Assembly (NCBI GenBank): GCA_040221375.1
Contig: JAVKEP010000003.1
Coordinates: 1 to 40,762, forward strand
Reading direction: 5' to 3'
DNA from: SHAN690 sp040221375
GTDB lineage: Bacteria > Bacteroidota > Bacteroidia > Flavobacteriales_G > Salibacteraceae
Length of the DNA stretch: 40,762 nt
In this document: piece by piece, positions 17,481 to 25,238 of the stretch
Layout of the letters: the number at the start of each line of letters is the position of its first letter
Position numbering within the stretch: position 1 is the first letter of the stretch
Program-made: the position numbers and the translations under genes
The notes under the pieces: model-generated
Seen by the model: only the letters and a program-made list of their open reading frames with translations
Told to the model about the DNA's origin: nothing
Database searches by the model: none

Positions 17481-17939
17481 ATGAGCCCAACCATCATCAT
17501 CCTTCTTTTGATCGTAGCGATTGGTTTGGTGTTGCTCGAGATCTTTTTTGTCCCTGGCGTGGGCATCCCCGGAATCGCCGGTGCGGGCTTGATGCTGATC
17601 TGCCTTTTTCTGGCTTACAAAGTGAGCACAACCTTTGGGCACTACGCGTTGGCAGCGACAGGAATTGTTTCAACGGGTTTGGTCTTTCTTGCGTTTCGTT
17701 CGAAGACCTGGGAAAAAATGAGTTTGAAATCCGGAATTGACTCAAAGGTAGAACGGCCCACAGTAGGGCTCAACGTAGGCGATGTTGGAGAAGCCATCAG
17801 CAGGTTGAATCCGATGGGAAAAGCGATGTTCAATGACCACTACTTTGAAGTAAGTTCTAAAGGCGATTATATTGATGCGCATTCCTCGGTCGAAATCGTT
17901 ACCATTGAAGGAGCCAAGATTACTGTAATAAAGAAATAA
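17481..17939 (+). CDS. Short NfeD-like membrane protein
   Basis: 152 residues: two or three transmembrane segments (~4-24, ~29-50, ~55-75), with GVGIPGIAGAG between the first two, then a C-terminal OB-fold (~95-152) with GDVGEAISRLNPMGKAMFNDHYFEV and a final ITVIKK strand. This is the short NfeD1b form, without the serine-protease domain of long NfeD. Short NfeD proteins act with flotillin-like proteins, and floA follows after seven bases. The pair probably organises membrane domains. Confidence 0.92.
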   Translation: MSPTIIILLLIVAIGLVLLEIFFVPGVGIPGIAGAGLMLICLFLAYKVSTTFGHYALAATGIVSTGLVFLAFRSKTWEKMSLKSGIDSKVERPTVGLNVGDVGEAISRLNPMGKAMFNDHYFEVSSKGDYIDAHSSVEIVTIEGAKITVIKK

Positions 17940-17946
17940 CACAAGC

Positions 17947-18966
17947 ATGTTTGAAGGAATAGGTCTATTGATTCTCGTTGTCATTTTATCCATTGTTGGA
18001 CTTTGGGTCCTACTCTACTTCGTACCCGTTGGGCTGTGGTTCCAGGCGGTATTGACTACTACTAAAGTTTCGCTGATCGACCTGATCTTCATGCGTTGGA
18101 GGAAGGTGCCACCGAGCATCATCGTCAATGCGATGATCAACGCCAAAAAAGCCGGCATAGAGATAAGCTCGGATAAAATGGAAGCCCACTACCTGGCGGG
18201 CGGACATGTGCAAAACGTGGTTAACGCACTGATATCGGCCGATAAAGCCAACATTCCGCTCGACTTCAACATGGCCACGGCGATCGATCTGGCTGGACGA
18301 GATGTGTTTGAGGCCGTTACCATGAGTGTCAACCCAAAGGTGATCGATACACCTCCCGTGACGGCCGTGGCAAAAGACGGCATTCAGCTCATCGCGAAGG
18401 CTCGCGTTACGGTGCGTGCTAACATCAACCAACTCGTAGGCGGCGCAGGTGAAGACACCATCCTTGCCAGAGTAGGTGAAGGCATCGTTACCTCCATTGG
18501 TTCGGCAGAAAGCCACAAAAAAGTACTCGAAAACCCTGACAGCATTTCAAAAGTTGTGCTCGCCCGTGGTCTGGATTCAGGAACTGCCTTTGAGATCTTA
18601 TCCATTGACATCGCAGATGTGGACATTGGGAAGAACATCGGTGCTGAACTTCAAATCGATCAGGCCGAAGCCGATAAAAACATTGCCCAAGCGCGTGCAG
18701 AAGAACGTCGTGCCATGGCGGTAGCTCTCGAGCAAGAGATGAAGGCCAAAGCCCAAGAGGCCAAGGCACGAGTAATCGAAGCGGAAGCCGAAATTCCCAA
18801 AGCCATTTCCGAAGCATTCCGAAGCGGAAACTTGGGCATCATGGATTACCAGCGTTACCGCAACATCATGGCGGATACTGATATGCGTGAGAACATCGCC
18901 AAGCCGAAGGACCGTGGTCCACAGGGCACAGGATTAAAAGGGAATAAAGGGAAAGGCGACAGCTAG
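17947..18966 (+). CDS. floA: Flotillin-like protein FloA
   Basis: 339 residues. One N-terminal membrane hairpin (~5-32) is followed by FMRWRKVPPSIIVNAMI, the typical FloA start, then an SPFH/PHB domain (~60-240) and an Ala/Glu-rich coiled coil (~235-285, AEADKNIAQARAEERRAMA). MDYQRYRNIMADTDMRENIA near the end is highly typical of the family. FloA forms membrane microdomains that help assemble membrane protein complexes. It ends two bases from the convergent tpiA stop codon, so there is no intergenic room for a terminator. Confidence 0.96.
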   Translation: MFEGIGLLILVVILSIVGLWVLLYFVPVGLWFQAVLTTTKVSLIDLIFMRWRKVPPSIIVNAMINAKKAGIEISSDKMEAHYLAGGHVQNVVNALISADKANIPLDFNMATAIDLAGRDVFEAVTMSVNPKVIDTPPVTAVAKDGIQLIAKARVTVRANINQLVGGAGEDTILARVGEGIVTSIGSAESHKKVLENPDSISKVVLARGLDSGTAFEILSIDIADVDIGKNIGAELQIDQAEADKNIAQARAEERRAMAVALEQEMKAKAQEAKARVIEAEAEIPKAISEAFRSGNLGIMDYQRYRNIMADTDMRENIAKPKDRGPQGTGLKGNKGKGDS

Positions 18967-18968
18967 AC

Positions 18969-19730
18969 TTAAGCGCGGATGATGGCGTCAAAATTGGAAG
19001 CGCTCAACGAAGCGCCTCCTATCAAGCCTCCGTCCACGTCTGCCTGAGATAAAAGCTCAATGGCATTCTCAGCTTTCATGCTTCCTCCGTACACGATGCG
19101 CGTTGCGTCAGCCGTCTTTTCATCGTACGTTTCTGCAATCAACGCTCGGATGAGCGAGTGCATATCTTGCGCCTGATCGGGACTGGCCGTTTCACCGGTT
19201 CCAATAGCCCAAACAGGTTCGTAAGCGATTACGATGCTGCTGAATTCCTCGGGAGAAAGCGTGAATACGGTTTGTTGGAGTTGATGAGATACGACCGCCT
19301 TGTGTTCATCGCGTCGTCTGTCTTCCAGCTGCTCTCCGCAACAGAAATACGGAATCAGGCCTGCTTGAATAGCCCGTCTGGTCTTGGCCAAAAGCACATC
19401 ATCCGTCTCGTTGAAATATTCTCGGCGTTCTGAATGCCCAATGAGCACTGCACCTGCGCCAATCTCTCGAATCATGCTGGCCGAAAGTTCGCCGGTGAAT
19501 GCGCCGTTTTCTGTGGCTGCACAATTTTGCACCCCGACGCCTATGTTGCTGCCTCCATTCTTCAAAAACTCCATGGCATGCCGGATATAAAGCGCTGGTG
19601 GAAAGATCACCACATCGGCTTGAGACCAATCCTCCTGTGATTCTGCCTTAGCCAACTCGGCGATCAAGGTCATGGCCTCATTCCAATGGACATTCATCTT
19701 CCAATTGCCCGCTATCAGTCGTTTTCGCAT
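18969..19730 (-). CDS. tpiA: Triosephosphate isomerase
   Basis: 253 residues; it interconverts dihydroxyacetone phosphate and glyceraldehyde-3-phosphate. The active-site residues are K11 (AGNWKMN), H99 (LIGHSERR) and E171 (AYEPVWAIGTG). The phosphate-binding segments IVYGGSMKAEN and DGGLIGGASL are intact. It lies 50 bases after the DoxX-like gene in the same direction, a pairing that I remember as common in Bacteroidota, and they are probably cotranscribed. Confidence 0.97.
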   Translation of the reverse strand: MRKRLIAGNWKMNVHWNEAMTLIAELAKAESQEDWSQADVVIFPPALYIRHAMEFLKNGGSNIGVGVQNCAATENGAFTGELSASMIREIGAGAVLIGHSERREYFNETDDVLLAKTRRAIQAGLIPYFCCGEQLEDRRRDEHKAVVSHQLQQTVFTLSPEEFSSIVIAYEPVWAIGTGETASPDQAQDMHSLIRALIAETYDEKTADATRIVYGGSMKAENAIELLSQADVDGGLIGGASLSASNFDAIIRA

Positions 19731-19780
19731 GCTACAATATTAAAACGCCCGTACGACGTGGTGGTAAAAATGAGCCCAAA

Positions 19781-21127
19781 CTATTTTAGAAGCGTTGCTT
19801 TGATCTCGTCGTAGGTCGGTACGTCGTTGTAATGCCACTTGCCTACAACGGTTCCTTCTTTGAGCAATACCACCCCAGGGTTGGAACGAATGATTGTCTT
19901 GAGCATGGTTGCATCCCCGCTCAATACGTCATACATCACTTGGTGCTCATGTCGGTACGCTTCGACCTCTGCATACGCATTGGCGGCCAAACCATACATG
20001 AACGGACCTCCATCTGGATCGTTCATGGCGCCTTCGTTGATCGCATTCAACGCTTGTTGAGCTCCGTCTTCTGCCTTGGTAATGTCATAAGTAATCGCTA
20101 AGAAGATGAATGGTTCGGCCAGTATGTCTTCTGTATAGTCATTGCCGTCGTCGCCTTCCAGTACAAAGTCGTGGATGGGCGGCTCACATCCCTTGAAAAT
20201 CAATTCCGTTTCTCGGTCTACAAATTCCGCTCCTTCAATGTTCCATGGTTCGTCTTCGGTAGTGTACTTCTTCACCTCACCATTGACGCGATAAAACCAC
20301 GTGTCTTCATACACATCTTGCGGCGCCCCGGGAGGGCACTCCTTAAGTTCAGCAATGTTATTCCCGATTTTATACGGTCTGAAGTCTTTGATCGGAAGGT
20401 GTTCGACGCAATAGATTGAAAATCCCAAACTGACAAGAAGCGCTGCGGCCGCCATTGCCCAATCCTTCGTTTCGCTTTTTACGGCGAGCTTGATTCCCAA
20501 TAGGCCGCCAAAGGTGAACAAGGAAAACCAAATGGGAAAGGCCCATCCGACCACTCCGAGCGCAAAGGTTCCTATGAGCACAATAGAGATTCCGATATTG
20601 ACCAGGTCCGTAGTTAAGTCGGTCGGTTTTGCCTTATGTCTATGGGTGAAGATCACGATTGTGAAGGCCATCAACACCACATCTTTCAAGAAAGATTCCC
20701 ACGGATTCAGCTTGATCGCATCGCCAAAACAGCCGCAGTCCTTCATGTAACTGTAGTCCTCCCTGATCGTGAAACCGAACAGACCTTCAAAGAAGCTCGT
20801 CACTCCCGACTGGTAATTATCAAAAAGCCAATTGGCCACGGCCGTGTAGCCCGTCAAGAACGTGAAAAAGATCATCAGCAAGAGCAGCGACCAAGCTGCC
20901 AGCCGCATCCGTGCCCCCAGTACAACGGCAATTCCCAGTACAATCTCGGCTGCACAGATGAAGATGCTCAACTCCAAGGCCCATGCATCAAAGCCCGGCA
21001 TATTAAACACTCCCGGGGCGAAGTAGTCGTTCAATTTGTACGAAAATCCAATCGGGTCGTTGGCCTTGATCAGTCCTGAAACGATGAAGAGTGAACCAAC
21101 GAGAAGGCGTGAAATTCGGTTTAGCAT
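19781..21127 (-). CDS. BT_3928-like DoxX membrane protein with thioredoxin-like tail
   Basis: 448 residues. The N-terminal half has about eight hydrophobic segments beginning with LLVGSLFIVSGLIKANDPIGFSYKL, the DoxX/MauE-like signature of the Bacteroidota family. Residues ~120-135 contain YSYMKDCGCFGDAIKL; this CGC motif is shared with MauE-type redox membrane proteins. The C-terminal part (from ~340, FIFLAITYDI) resembles a thioredoxin-fold domain but shows no CxxC. A role in membrane redox chemistry is plausible but unproven. The pairing with tpiA is conserved as far as I remember. Confidence 0.85.
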   Translation of the reverse strand: MLNRISRLLVGSLFIVSGLIKANDPIGFSYKLNDYFAPGVFNMPGFDAWALELSIFICAAEIVLGIAVVLGARMRLAAWSLLLLMIFFTFLTGYTAVANWLFDNYQSGVTSFFEGLFGFTIREDYSYMKDCGCFGDAIKLNPWESFLKDVVLMAFTIVIFTHRHKAKPTDLTTDLVNIGISIVLIGTFALGVVGWAFPIWFSLFTFGGLLGIKLAVKSETKDWAMAAAALLVSLGFSIYCVEHLPIKDFRPYKIGNNIAELKECPPGAPQDVYEDTWFYRVNGEVKKYTTEDEPWNIEGAEFVDRETELIFKGCEPPIHDFVLEGDDGNDYTEDILAEPFIFLAITYDITKAEDGAQQALNAINEGAMNDPDGGPFMYGLAANAYAEVEAYRHEHQVMYDVLSGDATMLKTIIRSNPGVVLLKEGTVVGKWHYNDVPTYDEIKATLLK

Positions 21128-21151
21128 AAGTGCATTGCTTGGTTTAATGGC

Positions 21152-21159
21152 AAAAATAG
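21152..21159 (-). promoter_or_regulatory. Possible -7 element of the DoxX-tpiA operon
   Basis: On the minus strand TATTTTTG fits TAnnTTTG, ~25 bases before the start codon. I see no good -33 element. Confidence 0.35.
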
Positions 21160-21249
21160 AATGTCTCCGAAGCTAGCATGTTCGATTAACAGCTGGTTAA
21201 CGGCTCTCGCTATGAAATGTGACCCAAAGGCATGTTTTTATAGGGTTTG

Positions 21250-21819
21250 TTAGCGTACGTCTTTTAATTTTTCAATTATTTCGTTGAGGTCACATTTTGA
21301 CAGTGCTTGGCGAACTTCAGCGTATGATTTTGGCGGATTCTTCAGTCTTTTAACCATTTTCTTAAAGGCCTCAGTCGCTTTTTCAGGATGCAATTCATAG
21401 ACATTTGTTAAGAATACATCAGGATGTTGAATCTCAATATCGTATTCTTCTTCAATTGACTTAGGGAAGTCCTTTAAGTTGTAAGTTACAATCACGTCTG
21501 CTTTTGATCGAATTGCTGCCGCAACAACATGGCGGTCTTTAGGATCAGGAAGTGTGATACCTGAAACAAGAGAGTTGTACTTGTCGACATTGGAATCTGG
21601 AAAGGCACTATTCATTGCCTCAATCGTCAAACGTAATTGACCTTTATTCAAGTCAGGTCGATTTAATAACAAATTTCGAGACCATTCTTCCTGAATTTCT
21701 ATTCATCATTTTGGCTTATAGAGTCCATTGTCAGATAGAGAGAGGAGTAAGTCTCTTACAGGAGCAGGATAGAGTACACATGCGTCTAGAACAGCTATGA
21801 AATTTGACGAATAAATCAT
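21250..21819 (-). pseudogene. PIN-domain toxin interrupted by two adjacent stop codons
   Basis: The natural start is ATG at 21819, which overlaps the antitoxin stop (ATGA). The frame runs 37 codons, including the first catalytic aspartate (AVLDACVLYPAPVRDLL, D12), then meets TGA TGA at 21708-21703 and continues unbroken in the same frame as IEIQEEWSRNLLLNRPDL to the end. Related PIN toxins have a conserved Lys-Trp just here, so the first TGA probably replaced TGG. The downstream part keeps ITLPDPKDRHVVAAAI and ADVIVTYNLKDFP, with the remaining acidic residues. A fragment starting at TTG 21672 would lack D12 and should be inactive as an RNase. Confidence 0.8.
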
Positions 21820-22274
21820 TCGTAACCAAGGTTCAAATCTTGAGCTTGTTCTGAAAGAAATTTCAACTTTTCTTCTCTAGTTTTTTGAAGACTTTTCTCA
21901 TAAGTAACTAAATCTCTTAGTAAGATTCTTCGATGGCTACCCACTTTCTTAAACGGTATGGTGTTATTTTCCAACAACTTAACCAAATGAGGCCTAGATA
22001 CATTGAGCATATCTGCTGCTTGTTGTGTGCTCACTTCAGAATCAGTCGGAATGATGGTGATTGACTTTCCTTCAGACATATGAGATAAGATCGTAATGAG
22101 CAAGGAAAGAGCCTTTTTCGGAATGTTGATGAATTCTCCAGTTTGTTGAATTTTTATCTCAACACCTGGAGTTGAAACAGTGCGCAGTTTACTTGAAACT
22201 CCTCTCAGCCTTGTCATTGATCCTAAAGCAATTCTTTGATCGTCTCCGGATGTTCTTTTTACGATTGGTTCCAT
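21816..22274 (-). CDS. HTH antitoxin of a PIN toxin pair (excisionase-like DNA-binding domain)
   Basis: 152 residues. Residues ~82-130 (VSTQQAADMLNVSRPHLVKLLENNTIPFKKVGSHRRILLRDLV) are an excisionase-type winged helix-turn-helix. Antitoxins of this type precede PIN toxins and bind their own promoter. The start at 22274 has AGGAG four bases upstream, one of the few clear Shine-Dalgarno sequences in the window, and a promoter with repeated operator-like motifs lies just before it. Base composition is more AT-rich than the flanks, which suggests acquisition by transfer. Confidence 0.88.
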   Translation of the reverse strand: MEPIVKRTSGDDQRIALGSMTRLRGVSSKLRTVSTPGVEIKIQQTGEFINIPKKALSLLITILSHMSEGKSITIIPTDSEVSTQQAADMLNVSRPHLVKLLENNTIPFKKVGSHRRILLRDLVTYEKSLQKTREEKLKFLSEQAQDLNLGYE

Positions 22275-22294
22275 GTTTCTCCTGTTTGTTTAAT

Positions 22295-22340
22295 CAAATG
22301 TACATAAACGAAATAAACGAAACAAGTGAAATAAACGAAA
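22295..22340 (-). promoter_or_regulatory. Toxin-antitoxin promoter with repeated operator motif
   Basis: On the minus strand TACATTTG (22302-22295) fits the -7 consensus, with CTTG 20 bases upstream (22326-22323). Between and just upstream of these elements TTCGTTTAT occurs three times (plus strand ATAAACGAA at 22304-22312, 22312-22320 and 22331-22339). Repeats spanning a promoter fit autorepression by the HTH antitoxin. Confidence 0.55.
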
Positions 22341-22472
22341 AAGAATCCTTTAGATATGCGCCAACTACAGGCTTTCCTATCTTGTAGCTTACACCATATT
22401 TCACAGGTCATCAACTACGACCCACAGCAAGCTGGCATAAAAACTATCCTTGATGTATCAAACACCTTAAGA

Positions 22473-23843
22473 ATGCATCGATTCATACCCTTACTTCTGA
22501 TAATTATCCTGGCCACTGAAGCCTGGTCACAGGAGACTCCCCTCAAACGAAGCGGCCTTCTCGGCGTGCAACTGCAAGCCATTCCTGATTCATTGCGTAC
22601 ATCAGATTTAGGTTATCGCAACGGCCTTTTGGCGGTGCACGTCTTTCCCAACGCTACTGCCAGTGAGTTCGGAATTGAAGCAGGAGACATCATCCTTTCT
22701 ATCAATGGAACCCAAGCCATCGAGCCAAATCAGATCATCCCTTATATTTCGTCGATCCACGCGGACGACCTCATAAGCGTAGAGTGGTTGCGCGATGGAA
22801 AGGTGATGCACCAGGAAGGTTCGATGGTCAGCCGCCCTCTTGAAACCTCTGAATTTGGATCCGTTGAATACGGTCAAGTCGATTACGACGGCACTTCGCT
22901 TCGCTCCATCATGATGATTCCTCACGGCGTGGAGAAACCACCGGTAGTATTTTTCCTTCAAGGCTATACATGTTCAACGGCTGAATATCCGTTCAGCCCG
23001 GACCTTTCACTTCGGAAGATCATCGATGATTTTGTAAGAGCTGGATTTGCCGTTTTCAGAGTTGATAAACCCGGTGTCGGCGACAGCAGATCAGATACCC
23101 CTTGCCAAACCACGGGCTTCGATGTAGAGCTTCGTGCATTTAGAGAAGGGTACAAATCCTTGGCGAGCAGAAACGACATCGATCCTACACAGATCTTTCT
23201 TTTTGGACATTCCATGGGCGGTATTGTGGCGCCGATACTTGCTGCCGAGATGCAACCCAAGGGTGTGATGACCTACGGCACAGCCATCAAATCTTGGTAC
23301 GAATACATGATCGACATGACGCGTACCCAAGCCGCACTGTTCGGAAATTCATATGAACGCGTAGAAGAAGTGACCCGGATGGCCATTCCTTTTCACTACG
23401 ACTTTCTCATCAACCGCGTTTCTGCCGAAGATCTGTTGGCAAATCATGCAGACTTTCTTGCCTATGAGGAAGGAACCGAAGCGATGAAAGATGGGCAATA
23501 CATAGGAAGGCACATGATTTTCTGGCAAACGCTCAATGATCAAAACATCACTAAAGCCTGGCTTGATTACGAGGGACGCGTTTTGGCGATTTATGGCGAT
23601 TTCGACATCCAAGCGCTTGACGAAGAACACGTGAAGGAGATTGCCCGAACCGTCAATTCAGTCCATCCCGGCAATGCTGAATACGCCATCATCCCAAAGG
23701 CAGATCACGCCTTTGTGCGCTTTGAATCTATTGAAGAACAAATGGAAGTGCTCAACTCAGGTCAGTATGGAACCTACCTCCGAAATGCCTACCACGACGG
23801 TGTAGCCTCCAAGGCCATTGCGTGGATGAACGAGGTAAAATAA
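22473..23843 (+). CDS. Secreted PDZ plus alpha/beta-hydrolase protein
   Basis: 456 residues from ATG 22473, chosen because a signal peptide starts there (MHRFIPLLLIIILATEAWSQ); a longer frame to 22356 adds 39 unlikely residues. A PDZ domain covers ~30-115 (RSGLLGVQLQAI, AGDIILSINGTQ). The hydrolase domain follows from ~150. Its catalytic triad is probably S247 in GHSMGG, D376 in YGDFD and H412 in ADHAF. FLQGYTCSTAEYPF resembles the oxyanion-hole strand. It is probably a periplasmic or surface esterase/peptidase; I cannot name the substrate. PDZ fused in front of a hydrolase of this kind occurs in Bacteroidota. Confidence 0.88.
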   Translation: MHRFIPLLLIIILATEAWSQETPLKRSGLLGVQLQAIPDSLRTSDLGYRNGLLAVHVFPNATASEFGIEAGDIILSINGTQAIEPNQIIPYISSIHADDLISVEWLRDGKVMHQEGSMVSRPLETSEFGSVEYGQVDYDGTSLRSIMMIPHGVEKPPVVFFLQGYTCSTAEYPFSPDLSLRKIIDDFVRAGFAVFRVDKPGVGDSRSDTPCQTTGFDVELRAFREGYKSLASRNDIDPTQIFLFGHSMGGIVAPILAAEMQPKGVMTYGTAIKSWYEYMIDMTRTQAALFGNSYERVEEVTRMAIPFHYDFLINRVSAEDLLANHADFLAYEEGTEAMKDGQYIGRHMIFWQTLNDQNITKAWLDYEGRVLAIYGDFDIQALDEEHVKEIARTVNSVHPGNAEYAIIPKADHAFVRFESIEEQMEVLNSGQYGTYLRNAYHDGVASKAIAWMNEVK

Positions 23844-23868
23844 ACCGATCTATCAGTACATTCGAGCG

Positions 23869-24786
23869 GTGCGCACTCTTCTACTCTGCTTGGTGGTTTC
23901 CCTTACTGGACTGCATTCGTTTGCGCAGCCATGCGTTCCTGATCCGCGCTTTGTAGACCGGCAGTTCCTGACCAGCGACGGTCGCGTGCTCTTGCTCACA
24001 ACCTTCTTTGATGGCACCTTGATGAACATGATGTCTGATGAACCTAACCTGCTCTACTTGAACTATGTGCTGTTCTCTTCTGAAGGAGAATTAATCAAGG
24101 ACAGCGTTCTACACATCCCTTTTGAAGGTTATCATTACGACTACATCAGCTGCAGGGCAAGCTATGTTGACAGTCCAAACAAATTTCCAGCCCTAGATAG
24201 AGAACGAGATTGCGCGCTGTACGGTCCACTGGAACTTGAAGACAAGCTAGTCATCAAATACGACTTACTTGGAGACCCTTTCGCCTTTAAAGTAGTTGAA
24301 ATTGAGCGAGACGGTGCTGCATCCTTCAACCGATATGACTTGCGTTCGCGAGGAATGCATGCGTACGATGATTTCTCAAAGTACAGCGTGGGTCAAATCG
24401 TCATGGACAGTATTTATCCAAATGCCATGACGATGCTGGCACCCCATCCACAACCAGAAGCAGATTCTACACTTAAACTGATCCGTTGGAAGCTAAGGCC
24501 AAGCAAGAAGAAGCGTGGATGGGCTGAATTCGAATGGGAAGCCAAGGTGCGAAGAAAACGGTTCAAGCTCAATGGTTATTTGATGCGGTATGGGTATCCT
24601 CCATTAGTTACGTACAATGAAGAACGCTTACTCATCACGGTATTCAACGAGGATATGATGGAATGCCAAGGCTATGGCCCAGATACCCGTCCGGTGGTCT
24701 ATTGCTTTGATCAAAAGCGAAAAAAACTACTTTGGACCCATCGACTCCTGCGCTCAAGCGGATCCTTGATATTTTCTCAAGACTAA
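23869..24786 (+). CDS. Secreted protein of unknown function
   Basis: 305 residues from GTG 23869, which gives a clean signal peptide (MRTLLLCLVVSLTGLHSFAQ). The mature protein is rich in beta-strand-like sequence and has scattered aromatic residues and five cysteines (CVPDPRF, CRASY, DCALYG, MMECQGYG, YCFDQ). No family recognised. It begins 25 bases after the PDZ-hydrolase stop codon in the same direction, so the two may form one transcript. Confidence 0.7.
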   Translation: MRTLLLCLVVSLTGLHSFAQPCVPDPRFVDRQFLTSDGRVLLLTTFFDGTLMNMMSDEPNLLYLNYVLFSSEGELIKDSVLHIPFEGYHYDYISCRASYVDSPNKFPALDRERDCALYGPLELEDKLVIKYDLLGDPFAFKVVEIERDGAASFNRYDLRSRGMHAYDDFSKYSVGQIVMDSIYPNAMTMLAPHPQPEADSTLKLIRWKLRPSKKKRGWAEFEWEAKVRRKRFKLNGYLMRYGYPPLVTYNEERLLITVFNEDMMECQGYGPDTRPVVYCFDQKRKKLLWTHRLLRSSGSLIFSQD

Positions 24787-24797
24787 ATGGAAAAGCG

Positions 24798-25181
24798 ATG
24801 TTGATTTATACCACTTGTTCCAAATGCAACGCGGCGATTCGCCACCGAACCTATTCAAACACCAGGGTGGAGCTTGCCATGAAGGAAGGCGAACAAATTC
24901 ATGCGAAATGCACGGCCTGCAATCACCATGGGAATTATGCTGTGGATGAGTGGCGAGCAAGGTCTTCAAAAATGGCGGCAATCGTCTCATTGCTCGTGCT
25001 CATAGTCGGTACGGGCGCCATGATTTACGTGCTCTTCTTTTGGCTGAACGATGTCTCTACGAGCGTTTCGGTATTTGCAGTTTCGGGGCTGTTGGTGGCT
25101 CCCGCTGCGGCTTATGGAATCCTGCAGAAGCAAGAAAACGACCGAGTTTCCCACTTTAACCGCCACCACTTAAAACGATAG
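24798..25181 (+). CDS. Zinc-ribbon membrane protein, unknown function
   Basis: 127 residues from ATG 24798; a longer frame to 24732 overlaps the preceding gene. The N-terminal half is a CxxC...CxxC zinc ribbon (TTCSKCNAAIRH, HAKCTACNHH). Two hydrophobic segments (~56-78 and ~84-104) and a basic tail follow. The zinc ribbon would sit in the cytoplasm. Similar small proteins are common and uncharacterised. Confidence 0.7.
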   Translation: MLIYTTCSKCNAAIRHRTYSNTRVELAMKEGEQIHAKCTACNHHGNYAVDEWRARSSKMAAIVSLLVLIVGTGAMIYVLFFWLNDVSTSVSVFAVSGLLVAPAAAYGILQKQENDRVSHFNRHHLKR

Positions 25182-25238
25182 TCTGTGACTTAATGGCAGC
25201 ATTTTAGCGGTGGCTAACTTTTTGCCTTCTTGAAAACA

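Noticed and set aside
21703..21708. TGA TGA read as selenocysteine or by programmed readthrough
   Set aside because: Two stops in a row, no SECIS-like structure sought or seen, and PIN toxins are not known selenoproteins; decay is simpler.
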